Positions 16,901-24,693 of a stretch of DNA of 26,602 bases are shown one piece after another. The translations under genes and the position numbers were made by a program. Source of the stretch: Candidatus Poribacteria bacterium WGA-3G (GTDB lineage: Bacteria; Poribacteria; WGA-4E; WGA-3G); the NCBI GenBank assembly GCA_000406005.1, contig ASZN01000005.1, positions 15,322 through 41,923 on the forward strand. Reading direction: 5' to 3'. How positions within the stretch are numbered: the first letter of the stretch is position 1; every line of letters begins with the position of its first letter. Below the pieces are notes generated by a model. It saw nothing but the letters and a program-made list of their open reading frames with translations, did not search any database and was not told the origin of the DNA.

Positions 16901-19900
16901 CAATAGATGCCCATTGCAGTGTACCGTTTGCACTCCCCGGCGCGTTTTTGCTTAGCCAGAATCGGAAGTGCTGCACAAAAACGAGGCTCGGTACGCGGGA
17001 TCCTACCGGCCTGAATTGAGAGATCGGGATACTCAGGAACATCCAACCGTTAGCGTTTTTGCTTTTGATCCACGCATTCGGGATTTCGTTGAACGGAATC
17101 GAGACTTCAAAATAGGCATCTATAGTGTCGAGTACGCCGTCGCCGTTGAGGTCTTCGCTATCGAGGATCTGGTTGTCGCTTCCGATAGACGCGCTTTCGA
17201 TGGGGCCGTCGTAATTCCATCCGACATCTTCACCTGTATCCAAGGCACCGTTTCCGCGATAACGATCTACTGCCGCGAGGTTCTCCAGGTCCAGGTCTAA
17301 CGCATCGATATTATCATCGCCGTTTGTATCCGTGAGTGTATTCGGGAGGTCTTCGCTATCCAGACGCTGGTCGGTATCCGTGTCTTCATTGACGACACCG
17401 AGATTTAAGTGTAGCGTCACGTTATCGTCGCCTTGAACACGCATCCATATCTCAACGAAACCGCGTTCCGAATAATCGACACCAGAAGTTGAGAGACCGT
17501 TCGAGAACCCACCCCACTCCGCCACGACATCGGTGAAATCATAGCCGAGTTCCATGATAAGCCGTTCTTCGGTTGAGAGCGATAGCGGTTGGATTGAAGA
17601 GGCAGGGACATCTCGGTTCCGCATGTAGTTCCCGACGGCTTCCGATTCGTCTTTGTCTTTCAACGCAACTTTAAAGATTGCACGGTTCTCGTTCGTCGGT
17701 ATGACATCGTAAGCGTCGGCGCCCGTCGCAGATGTCTCCTCCCTGATATAGGGTAGACTGCTCGGTTTCCAATTGTATTTTAATGTCGGTACAGTCGTCG
17801 ATTCTTTCGCGCCTTCCATGCTATCAATGCGTGCGACACCGATGCTGTTCGGGTTGTTATGTGAATAAGCCGCCTCCCCACTAAAATCAACTTCGAACGG
17901 AAGGTTCCTCGTGTTAATAAATGGTAACAGGTTAAAGATACCAGCGACGTTGAATGCTCTGCCAAAACTTGTGTTTATATTGAACGCTTGTAGGCGATTC
18001 GGCACGCTGTTTACATCTGGTATCTCCGCCGGTTGTTGTCCGGTATTCAGGATATAACCCGTTGAAAGCATAAACCCTTTTTGGTAAACCGGGTTGAAAT
18101 AGTTCCCGCTACCGTAGGCACCGTAGTAGCTACCCGTTCGGGACCTACCGCCTAAACTGCCGAAACTGCTGTAACCGCCACCGAACCCGCCGCCACCGAA
18201 CCCGCCGCCACCGAACCCGCCCCTACCGAAGCCACCGCCGAGGCTCCCTCTTCCTAAACCGCCTAAACCGCCGCTTCTGCCCGGCGATGTTTCACCGAAC
18301 GCATCCCCGCCTTCGCCTACCATCGACTGGAGACCGCCGAGTCGGTCAAATCTATCCTCAAGGCTCTGTTGTTTCTCTGGTTTGGGTTTCGGTTTGTGCG
18401 TATACTCTAACCATACGCCGACGACGGATTGTTGTGCGGAGCCACCGAAAGGGGTCTTCTCAAATTCGACAACGATTTCGTCGAACTCGTCGAGTTGCCT
18501 GAAAAATCGGATGGTACCGACCTCATAGAGCATCATATAGTCGGTATCACGGGTCAGAAGTTGTCCGTTCAATCGGACTGTCTCGCTATTCGGAATAACG
18601 AACAAACCTACGTTGTATGTTTCCGACTGGTACGTGTAGTCGGCGATGATCGTGTAAATTTGGGCATTTGAGAAAGCACCCTCAAGGTAAAGCGCATCGT
18701 TGTTGAGCGAATTGCGATAGGTGTAATAGGGGTGGTTCGGGTCTATGATTTGGAAAGGGTCCCTCTTCGGAAAACGCAATAATCCTCTGTCGTAATCTAT
18801 AAATTGGGCATCGACATTGCCATCACCGTTCTGGTCCAAACCGAAGATCTCTATATAGGGAACAAGACCGTCATTTGTCTGAAAGGTTTCGTTCTGTCCC
18901 TGTCTATGAATTGTGAGATGAAAATCGCGTGGGTTAATGTTCGGACTACCGAGGTGGTAGACATGTGATGCCTCCGTGCCACGAAACCCTTTCCTTTTCA
19001 GCACGACGTAGCCGATCTCTTCACCCGCTTCATCAATCGTACCATCGCCGTTTTCATCGATGAAAACTTCGCTCGGATTACCGACGCTACCACCGCCGCC
19101 ACCCTCATATTCGTAGGCAACGACGATAGTGTAGTTTGCAGAGATTGATGACAGAAATTCGATCTCACCCGTATCGTAATCGATGTTGTAGTCTTGTCCA
19201 ACAAATTGTGGGTTAAAATAACCTTGACTCGTTCGTATGCCGCCTTGGTTGTTACCGACAACACCGTCATCGATGTAAATCTGTTCACTCCGAGCTTTAA
19301 TAGGCAGATAAGCCTCGTGTAGTAAGTCGTCTTCACCTTTGTGGATATGATAGTACCGATTTTTGATGTAATTCGTATCAGGTATCTGCCTGCCTGGTGT
19401 CCCGTAACCGTAACCACCCGCACGCCGCGACTGACCGCGGAAGGTACGCACCTCGCGTATCCCTTTACTTCGGGAACCGAAGGCAGTCAGACGTGTGTTT
19501 TTCCATTCAAAAACGCCTTCAAGTCCGAACAAATTCCGATTGATGTTCAGAAAACGCGTGTTCGGCAAATTAAGCGTGATGTCACCGAATGAGAACGTTT
19601 TTATAATGCTCTCCGGTTTACCTTCGTACCAGATTTTAATCTTCTGTTCCCTTGCACCACCGAGTCCGTAGCCACCGCCATAACCACCGCCGTAGCCACC
19701 GCCATAGCCACCCCCATAACCACCGCCTCCGAAACCGCTACCACCCGCACTATAGTCCACCGCAATATGCCACCGTTGTCCAACACGACCGTGTAATCCC
19801 AATTGCTGTATCTGTCGAAGGTTGAAACCCGTTGAGCGTGGGATACCGCCGCTGCCATAACTGCTACCGTAGCTACTGCCGTAACCACTACCATAACTGC

Positions 19901-20618
19901 TGCCGTAGCTGCTGCCGTATCCGCCGCCGTAGCTACCGGTACTATAGCCACTACCACCGAAACCGCCATAGCCGAAATCTTCGTAGCCGTAAGAGGATGT
20001 GAGTCCTAAGTCAAGGCCTGATGAATACCCTCCGTATCCGCCGCCGTAGCTATAACCCCCGTATCGGTTCAGGTCACCGCTCCCGAAATAGTGCGTTTTG
20101 TTCGCCTCTATCGTTACGGACTGTAAAACGGTTACTTTTAGGTTGGAATCCATCGGCAGCGCGATACCGTCTTCGTCGCGCTTCGGTTTCGGTTTCCAAT
20201 CGTGGAGTTTATTAAGGTCGGTCAGTTCGGGCGGATTTCGCCATCTGCGGAGACTGTCAAGGTACGGTTGGATCAGTCTATTTTCCGTCTCTTTTTCGGG
20301 TTGCTCCGCTTCTTCTTGCCAGATGAAATGTCTTGGCGGAAGATCCGCGTCGAACGGGTTACGGTTAAACAATCCGATCCCGGTAGGGTTTTCATCTTCC
20401 GATGGTGTCTCGGAGACATCGGATTCGGGAACGGCGACGTTGTCGTTGGGTGTTGAGGTCTCCTTTTTCGTTTCGTCGTTCTCTTCGATAATGCGGCTTA
20501 CGGCAATATCGGACGTTACGGAAAAGACGATGATCAGGAGGATCCCAATTTTAGAAAGCAGCCCCAGGCATCTTAAAAAGTGGTGAACTGCGAATTTCGA
20601 CAAAAGATTTTTCAGCAC
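13989..20618 (-). CDS. SprA-like giant outer-membrane/secretion protein
   Basis: A 2209-aa protein starting at GTG 20618, with an N-terminal hydrophobic signal or anchor (about 12-40). Matches to SprA, the outer-membrane translocon of type IX secretion, include IKIWYEGKPESIIKTFSFGD followed by a LFGLEG segment (about 328-375), repeated YNIDYDTGEIEF- and DTDYMMLYEVGTIRFF-type motifs, and DIWVNEIHLGDPLVRAGWARRG (about 1523-1545). The C-terminal third is beta-strand rich. Unusual insertions: three Gly/Tyr/Ser low-complexity blocks (about 186-257, 292-321, 765-840) and at least four DxNxDG-type calcium loops (about 521, 594, 1098, 1160). A Gln/Pro/Asn linker (about 1865-1935) carries a palindromic insert. 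Length is near the roughly 2400 aa of Flavobacterium SprA. It is a single long open frame with a repeat-array leader upstream. Family confidence is high; a working type IX system is not shown here. Confidence 0.8.
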   Translation of the reverse strand: MLKNLLSKFAVHHFLRCLGLLSKIGILLIIVFSVTSDIAVSRIIEENDETKKETSTPNDNVAVPESDVSETPSEDENPTGIGLFNRNPFDADLPPRHFIWQEEAEQPEKETENRLIQPYLDSLRRWRNPPELTDLNKLHDWKPKPKRDEDGIALPMDSNLKVTVLQSVTIEANKTHYFGSGDLNRYGGYSYGGGYGGYSSGLDLGLTSSYGYEDFGYGGFGGSGYSTGSYGGGYGSSYGSSYGSGYGSSYGSSYGSGGIPRSTGFNLRQIQQLGLHGRVGQRWHIAVDYSAGGSGFGGGGYGGGYGGGYGGGYGGGYGLGGAREQKIKIWYEGKPESIIKTFSFGDITLNLPNTRFLNINRNLFGLEGVFEWKNTRLTAFGSRSKGIREVRTFRGQSRRAGGYGYGTPGRQIPDTNYIKNRYYHIHKGEDDLLHEAYLPIKARSEQIYIDDGVVGNNQGGIRTSQGYFNPQFVGQDYNIDYDTGEIEFLSSISANYTIVVAYEYEGGGGGSVGNPSEVFIDENGDGTIDEAGEEIGYVVLKRKGFRGTEASHVYHLGSPNINPRDFHLTIHRQGQNETFQTNDGLVPYIEIFGLDQNGDGNVDAQFIDYDRGLLRFPKRDPFQIIDPNHPYYTYRNSLNNDALYLEGAFSNAQIYTIIADYTYQSETYNVGLFVIPNSETVRLNGQLLTRDTDYMMLYEVGTIRFFRQLDEFDEIVVEFEKTPFGGSAQQSVVGVWLEYTHKPKPKPEKQQSLEDRFDRLGGLQSMVGEGGDAFGETSPGRSGGLGGLGRGSLGGGFGRGGFGGGGFGGGGFGGGYSSFGSLGGRSRTGSYYGAYGSGNYFNPVYQKGFMLSTGYILNTGQQPAEIPDVNSVPNRLQAFNINTSFGRAFNVAGIFNLLPFINTRNLPFEVDFSGEAAYSHNNPNSIGVARIDSMEGAKESTTVPTLKYNWKPSSLPYIREETSATGADAYDVIPTNENRAIFKVALKDKDESEAVGNYMRNRDVPASSIQPLSLSTEERLIMELGYDFTDVVAEWGGFSNGLSTSGVDYSERGFVEIWMRVQGDDNVTLHLNLGVVNEDTDTDQRLDSEDLPNTLTDTNGDDNIDALDLDLENLAAVDRYRGNGALDTGEDVGWNYDGPIESASIGSDNQILDSEDLNGDGVLDTIDAYFEVSIPFNEIPNAWIKSKNANGWMFLSIPISQFRPVGSRVPSLVFVQHFRFWLSKNAPGSANGTLQWASIEIVGNKWQQGIITRPITQTTPAVGPTGEILSTSTIVEDTIEKFIVGTKDNFSYDAYQSAYLDIEDNELFKKLHPFTATSLGFQTQQQREQTLSLEYYLFPGSYGVTSKQLKGLTQSDGQDFSKHDTLRFWLYGDKSDTTFVLQLAPTVSTSYRSSFYSSDPFVNRTQEEDINVFENLTDYYEYTVKVDFEGWKLIEIDLRDLHRNTYPDIAVSNQPSAVGQEQLSGTQPTDAVTEQQTTESQGPDGHPDGFTVRGSNSTRLSIKNIGGILLGIRNDTGNEMSGDIWVNEIHLGDPLVRAGWARRGNMSMSLGNIVKLRGGYASQDKDFESGAGEVGRQRLSSRGYSTTNNDYNIDADVTLFSWLPIRYSLQQQETETESLRGSYSSFQSGKSEIRNRDFSVQLNRNPYPNLGFAYNYQDFWNERQGTQISHLYTGSFRYELGSKLGVNVQYRHEDVLANPETATDTSSTSSYYSYGYGRNRDEKTDSGTITFNISPTSIFSLNPSYDVRRTLERRDDQRSSIGTIGSETIETAATEETEPDFSISERSHRLSLTPRLNRDFIGMRPTVTSRLNFRENWFRAEKNASLNGNVSLGVNLRVQKWFGWFLEPEKTPETTDSNQQPVPVNGQQNGSQQPTTNAPQQSTGQIAQLRADGIDETQIQELEENRGDWIERDKGEVGAPGVGAGSPRPTVQDGILHRILKSFTISTNANFTATESYRRLESGLSALEIWSLADDAKERSNSRRSNRYTLRSSVDPWRWMSLGANASTSDGFRKSLGNTYTTHAESYEADIKLKAQETTSFQLRYSFTKRDSSTLETTLSDSTAHTPSLSWLHTWGKETRTALGVRTTFRDHERSGILSNALIVTPNFSIDYRYRTENGIRLPFFGRIPLKHDLELTNTLSWAVRRENFGANREERSERYETTLRAGYKISTHITANLHLGLSYHHDRVEEGRDFLSVASALTIRGEIK
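14833..14851. repeat. GC-rich palindrome inside the SprA-like gene
   Basis: Arms GGGCGGGG and CCCCGCCC around GGA form a perfect 8-bp stem. On the coding strand it lies within the VGAPGVGAGSPRPTVQ stretch, in a linker near residue 1925. It does not align with the GNR palindromes but shows the same behaviour: a palindrome tolerated in frame in a linker. Confidence 0.6.
16249..16272. repeat. Short direct repeat GCTGACGGCT within the SprA-like gene
   Basis: Two copies of GCTGACGGCT, 14 bases apart, encode AVSNQPSAVGQ on the minus strand. Related CTGATGGCTGATTGC-like DNA occurs on the minus strand at about 25530-25545, and GATGGCT at about 725-733, suggesting a small interspersed family. Confidence 0.4.
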
Positions 20619-20632
20619 GTGTATTCTCGTTT

Positions 20633-21089
20633 GTAGGGTATGTTGTCGGTTTCCTGTGACGGGTTCCGTTATTTTTCGCGATTTCTATTGTAGCATAGGC
20701 TGTTAGCCTGTGGCGATTTCTATTGTAGCATAGGAGACCGTTAGCCTGTGGCGATTTCTATTGTAGCATAGGCTGTTAGCCTGTGTGTAGCATAGACTGT
20801 TAGCCTGTGTGTAGCATAGACTGTTAGCCTGTGTGTAGCATAGGAGACCGTTAGCCTGTGGTGATTTCTATGTAGCATAGGCTGTTAGCCTGTGTGTAGC
20901 ATAGGCTGTTAGCCTGTGGCGATTTCTATTGTAGCATAGGCTGTTAGCCTGTGTGTAGCATAGGAGACCGTTAGCCTGTGGTGATTTCTATGTAGCATAG
21001 GCTGTTAGCCTGTGTGTAGTATAGGAGACCATTAGCCTGTGCCGAGTTCTGTTGTAGGGTATGTTGTTGGTTTCCTGTGCCGAGTTCTG
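20633..21089. repeat. Tandem array of 12 hairpin units with diverged edge copies
   Basis: Twelve units of the form GTAGCATAGGCTGTTAGCCTGTG (23 bp) or a 26-bp variant with GGAGACCGTTAGCC run from 20690 to 21041. Most units carry the stem AGGCT-GTT-AGCCT, extendable to CATAGGCT with AGCCTGTG. Units are joined directly by a T or by the 11-13 base linkers GCGATTTCTATT or GTGATTTCTAT. Diverged edge copies (GTAGGGTATGTTGT-GGTTTCCTGTG type) lie at about 20634-20658 and 21054-21080. The array is between the LamG stop and the SprA-like start, probably within the SprA-like leader. Confidence 0.85.
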
Positions 21090-21138
21090 TGAGAACGCAA
21101 CCGAAATGTGATATGAATTGTTCAATCCATAAGAATAT

Positions 21139-21213
21139 CCCGATTAACTCGCGTTTCGTCGGCGCGGTGTATCAACCGCGATTCGGAATCTTGACTTGAA
21201 ACGAGAAATCGGG
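21139..21213. repeat. Long imperfect inverted repeat with internal hairpin
   Basis: CCCGATT...GTTTC at 21139-21157 faces GAAACGAGAAATCGGG ending at 21213, with a bulge in one arm. Inside is a perfect stem CGCGGT, GTATCA, ACCGCG (21163-21180). It follows the LamG stop on the minus strand but lacks a T-run, so it could be an mRNA 3' stabiliser or another palindromic repeat. Confidence 0.55.
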
Positions 21214-21249
21214 ACATTATGTTTACATAAATTTTGCAACGCCACGCTC

Positions 21250-22008
21250 TTACTTGCCACTCTCTTTGAGATGTCCCCATGTTACGGCTAATTTCCCTGT
21301 CGCTTCCACGGCATGAAATTGTTTGGTCAATCCTTCCATCACCTCAGCGATCTCATCTTCCTCTAATGCTGTATCGTAGACCGCTACCTCATCAATGGTG
21401 CCTTTCAACGGTCCGCTGTTTCCAGCAGGTCCTTGCGCACCGATAATAAAGGGTGCGTTATTTGTCGCAGGTTTACCAGCCGCGCCGCGCGGATTGAATT
21501 GCTCGCCATCAACATAAGGAATGAGGTTCTTCTCGTCATATACCCCGGCAACGAAGTGCCATTCATTATCCGTGACTTCTTTACTGCCTACTTGTAAGTC
21601 TTGGGCACCGCCGGGGAGTGTGAACCCAAACGTCATCACACCGGGACGAATCCACATCGTGTAGTTCCGATCTGGCCACGCCTCTTTACCCATAATCACT
21701 TGGTATGGATTGACGATTTCCGGGACTTTTATCCATGCTGTCATCGTCCACTGCCGAAGGTTCATGACATCCGCATGTGGCACGAGGACATGACCGCCAT
21801 CAAATTTAAGGGCACTCTCAAATTTTCCATCAGCCCATGCCACCTCACCGACAATTTCGCCGTGATGCTCGTTACCAGATGCATCTTTGACGACTTTGCC
21901 GTTCCCTTCATCGAAGAGCCATACACCTATTACGTCAGCGTTGGCACTGGTTATCCTGAAATAACAAAAAATGCTCAGCAGGAGCATTAAGACAGTTAAC
22001 TGTTTCAC
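21250..22008 (-). CDS. Secreted LamG/concanavalin-A-like domain protein
   Basis: A 252-aa protein. The start is taken as GTG 22008, because AGGAGG is 9 bases upstream and a signal peptide follows at once (KQLTVLMLLLSIFCYF, cleavage near SANA-D); the in-frame ATG at 22062 lacks a site. The mature part is one LamG jelly-roll domain: GVWLFDEGNGKVVKDASGN, KFDGGHVLVPHADVM, WTMTAWIKVP, WHFVAGVYD, YVDGEQ, GTIDEVAVYDTALEEDEI. Such domains bind sugars or calcium and are often adhesins or parts of exported enzymes; no catalytic domain is attached here. A TATAAT at 22037-22042 on the minus strand may be its -10 box. Ligand unknown. Confidence 0.8.
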   Translation of the reverse strand: MKQLTVLMLLLSIFCYFRITSANADVIGVWLFDEGNGKVVKDASGNEHHGEIVGEVAWADGKFESALKFDGGHVLVPHADVMNLRQWTMTAWIKVPEIVNPYQVIMGKEAWPDRNYTMWIRPGVMTFGFTLPGGAQDLQVGSKEVTDNEWHFVAGVYDEKNLIPYVDGEQFNPRGAAGKPATNNAPFIIGAQGPAGNSGPLKGTIDEVAVYDTALEEDEIAEVMEGLTKQFHAVEATGKLAVTWGHLKESGK

Positions 22009-22112
22009 TTGCGTAATCCTCCTCGTGCCATCCCTTATTATACTGTCGTTCCGTATCAACAATTCTTTCTATTTTAGCAGATTCACTGCAAAGATGCACG
22101 CGTTTTTTCTAT

Positions 22113-22142
22113 TGCCATCTTCTTCATTGTTCAGTTAGAATA
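22113..22142 (+). promoter_or_regulatory. Probable sigma-70 promoter for the membrane protein/oxidoreductase pair
   Basis: TTGCCA (22113-22118) and TAGAAT (22137-22142) are 18 bases apart. The expected start near 22149 leaves a leader of about 69 bases before ATG 22218. Confidence 0.45.
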
Positions 22143-22217
22143 GAGGAAGCTTCAGGGAGGTGAATCCATCTCCGCTTTTTATGAAACGGTTATCCTTGTC
22201 TCTGAAAGGGGTGTTTG

Positions 22218-22574
22218 ATGAAAGTTTTTGAAGATCTGACGACGTGGATTGGGTACGTCGGATTTTTGGCACTTATGGTTTTCTTAGTGTTTTTCTGCCT
22301 CCGAACGCGGTCCAGGGGGTTGATCGTCCTCGCAACAGCTCTCATTGGTGTTAGGTTTCTCAGATGGCTTGTCCATGCGGTTTACAACACATATATGGGG
22401 CAATGGGAGCCGGGGCTGGATGTAAGGGCCGTGCCCTTGTTTCGAGGATTGAAGCTCGCCATCATAACGGGTGGTATAGAAGTCGTGTTATTTTACAGTT
22501 TATGTCTATTCGGTGCGTTTCTGGTATACAAAGAGTGGCGAAACGGAAAGTTCAGCAGAGACGGTGAGAAATGA
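22218..22574 (+). CDS. Small integral membrane protein (118 aa)
   Basis: The start is ATG 22218, with AGGGG 6 bases upstream; a TTG codon immediately before it is less likely. Three hydrophobic segments are seen (about 10-30, 36-55 and 80-105) separated by short loops, with a basic, hydrophilic C-terminus (KEWRNGKFSRDGEK). Its stop overlaps a possible ATG of the downstream oxidoreductase frame as ATGA, suggesting coupled expression. I do not recognise a family, and no catalytic motif is visible. Confidence 0.65.
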   Translation: MKVFEDLTTWIGYVGFLALMVFLVFFCLRTRSRGLIVLATALIGVRFLRWLVHAVYNTYMGQWEPGLDVRAVPLFRGLKLAIITGGIEVVLFYSLCLFGAFLVYKEWRNGKFSRDGEK

Positions 22575-22588
22575 AAGGTATCCATACA

Positions 22589-23623
22589 ATGCCAAAATAT
22601 CGGAGTGCAATCATCGGCTGCGGCAGTAGAGCCTACGCGCATGCCAATGCTTATCAACAGGTCTCGCGCGGCGAGTTGGTCGCGTGCGCGAACCGGTCAG
22701 ATACCGCCCGACGCGAAAGGTTTGCTGAGACCTTCCAGATGACCGGCTACGCGAATGCCGAGGAGATGCTCCGTAAAGAGGAACCCGACTTGGTTCATCT
22801 CGTCACCATGCCGGATCAGTGGCGTGAACTCATGCCGATGGTATCAGAACTTGGTATACCGGCGTGCCTCGTCGAAAAACCGATCGCCTGCGGTGTTGAA
22901 GATTGGCGTTTGCTGTGCGAGTTGGAGGCACAAACGGCTACAAAATTCGGTGTTGGGAAACAATACCGCTGGCACCCCGGACTTGTCAGGTGCCGGGAGG
23001 TCGTGCAGCGTAGGGAATTAGGAAAAATTCACCTTTTAGATTTCTCTTGTGGTATGAACCTCTCTGCCCAAGGGACACATATCATTGATTGGGCGATGTC
23101 CCTAAATAATGATTCTCCGATCGTTCGCGTCTTCGGTACCGCCAGCGGTTCAAAGTCGCTTGACAGTACCTATCCTGCGCCTGATACATCATCGTGCCAG
23201 GTCCTGTTTGAAAATGGTGTCTACGGTGTCTGGAATACTGGATTTACGTCGCCGCGAGTCATGGACGACGACGCTATCCACAAACACTGCCGTGTTGCCG
23301 CTTACGGCGAAGGTGGTCATGTGCTCTTTGAGGAGTTCAGTGGGTGGGAGATCTTTTCCAACGGAAAAATGGAAAAACGTCGAACATCTCTTGATGAATG
23401 GCGTGAAAATAACGACCTCGCCCAGGCACGTTTAACAGAGGCGATGTTCGACTGGCTTGAAGACGATACCCGTCCAGTCGGAACAAATTTGAAACGCGCC
23501 TTACATCAGTTCAATGCCGTTTTGGGCATCTATGCAAGTGCTATCTTTCGCCAACCGATTGACATCCCGTTTGAGCCTTCCACAGACCTTGATTTACAAC
23601 TTCGTGAGGTTTTGTCGCGTTAG
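22589..23623 (+). CDS. Gfo/Idh/MocA-family NAD(P)-dependent oxidoreductase
   Basis: A 344-aa sugar or inositol dehydrogenase-like enzyme. The start at 22589 puts the strand YRSAIIGCGSRA at the usual position and has AAAGG about 10 bases upstream; 22571 is also possible and would overlap the previous gene by four bases. The N-terminal Rossmann fold has GCG at 10-12, followed by ACANRS. The family hallmark is VEKPIA (EKP at 96-98), and catalytic-site residues are likely H164 and D167 in GTHIIDW. The C-terminal half is the open-faced sheet domain. These enzymes oxidise or reduce hydroxyls of cyclic sugars or polyols. The substrate is not deducible from the small membrane-protein neighbour. Confidence 0.85.
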   Translation: MPKYRSAIIGCGSRAYAHANAYQQVSRGELVACANRSDTARRERFAETFQMTGYANAEEMLRKEEPDLVHLVTMPDQWRELMPMVSELGIPACLVEKPIACGVEDWRLLCELEAQTATKFGVGKQYRWHPGLVRCREVVQRRELGKIHLLDFSCGMNLSAQGTHIIDWAMSLNNDSPIVRVFGTASGSKSLDSTYPAPDTSSCQVLFENGVYGVWNTGFTSPRVMDDDAIHKHCRVAAYGEGGHVLFEEFSGWEIFSNGKMEKRRTSLDEWRENNDLAQARLTEAMFDWLEDDTRPVGTNLKRALHQFNAVLGIYASAIFRQPIDIPFEPSTDLDLQLREVLSR

Positions 23624-23660
23624 TAATATGCGTGTTCTTGAAGATATTTTCAGACAGAAC

Positions 23661-23719
23661 GCCCTATTGATACAGAAGGTGTATCCATAGGGCGGCGCAC
23701 GACTACTAGCACAAGTCGT
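23661..23719. other. Two hairpins in the intergenic gap
   Basis: The first, 23661-23693, pairs GCCCTAT with ATAGGGC and, after one mismatch, GATAC with GTATC around a 7-base loop. The second, 23699-23719, pairs ACGACT with AGTCGT. Neither has a T-run. They lie between the oxidoreductase stop and the ribosome site of the next gene and could end or stabilise transcripts. Confidence 0.5.
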
Positions 23720-23751
23720 TGCTAATACCCAATCTAAGGGAGAATTGTAAA

Positions 23752-24471
23752 ATGAAAAAACTGGTATTTCTTGCTATCTTTTTTCTTCTTCTCGGTGCAT
23801 TTTATCTCTACACAAAGATCGATACACGGAACTTTATTGATAAACTGCCCTCATCACCACAATTTGAAGAACAAACGGAAACTAATAGGTTGCCAACCGA
23901 TCAAAAACCAGAAGGTGTTGAAGAGTCGACGATGCTGGAATTAGCTAGGACATCAGAGTTAGCAGAACAAGAAGTCACCGATGTAAAGAAACTACAGAAA
24001 ACCAAGCCTAGTTTTGACTGGAAAAATGCTGATAAATATCCCCATAACCCCAAGCAAACTGATCCATTCGGGGATTACATTATAGAACAGCAAGCAAAGG
24101 AGCGTGGAGCGTGGATAGGCGATCCGGAAACAATGGATCCAAACGAACTTCACAACGCCACATATAACCAACTCCTTGAACGATTTGGCGATATTCTACA
24201 GGTTCACACCTATATGGATTATACGCAAAAATTCAGGGATGATGTCCCTATGTCTCTTGATGAGGAAATTGTTGGATTGGAGGCAATGCAGTATTTATTT
24301 CCCTCTGGTTCAACCCACCGATCGCTTGGTTATAGTAAGTGGCTGCGAACAAAAGGCGATAAAGGTTTCACACTAGATCCTGGGGATGTGGATTACCTCC
24401 GAAGTTTAGGCATTAAAGTCGATATAAAGGAAACAGATGGAAGTATCCAAATTGCTATCTCAACGAAATAG
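23752..24471 (+). CDS. Membrane-anchored or secreted protein of unknown function (239 aa)
   Basis: The start is ATG 23752, with GGGAGA 8-10 bases upstream. The N-terminus MKKLVFLAIFFLLLGAFYLYTKID is one uncleaved-looking signal anchor without a lipobox Cys. The rest is hydrophilic and Glu/Asp/Thr/Gln-rich (about 30-110), then a more ordered part with aromatic motifs (NQLLERFGDILQ, EIVGLEAMQYLFPSG). The gene is visibly A/T-richer and uses more A/T-ending codons than its neighbours, hinting at a different origin. No known family is recognised; it would face the periplasm. Confidence 0.65.
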   Translation: MKKLVFLAIFFLLLGAFYLYTKIDTRNFIDKLPSSPQFEEQTETNRLPTDQKPEGVEESTMLELARTSELAEQEVTDVKKLQKTKPSFDWKNADKYPHNPKQTDPFGDYIIEQQAKERGAWIGDPETMDPNELHNATYNQLLERFGDILQVHTYMDYTQKFRDDVPMSLDEEIVGLEAMQYLFPSGSTHRSLGYSKWLRTKGDKGFTLDPGDVDYLRSLGIKVDIKETDGSIQIAISTK

Positions 24472-24693
24472 TCTTAGAAATAGACAACTGGGAGAACCGC
24501 TTAAATTCCCTCTAAACTACCTTGTTTTTGTCTAACAAGTGTAGGAAACTATATTATCTCTGATGAGCCGCAAACCCCGACACCTATTGAGAAAATCACA
24601 CCTCAAAAGGTAGGTCAGTCGTGTTTACATTTCATCTAAATGTCAAGTTTTAAAATTTTCTCAAGTTCAAAACGACTAATTTGGTAAATATTA

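Noticed and set aside
20690..21041. Repeat array as a CRISPR
   Set aside because: Units are separated by one base or by 11-13 base near-identical linkers, not unique spacers, and no cas gene is near.
22150..22245. Possible leader peptide overlapping the start of the small membrane protein
   Set aside because: The SD-like GGGAGG is too far from the in-frame ATG, and a GTG start overlapping it is implausible.
24520..24660. Start-less open frame of about 45 codons upstream of lgt
   Set aside because: Short, no start or ribosome site, no recognisable motif; likely chance.
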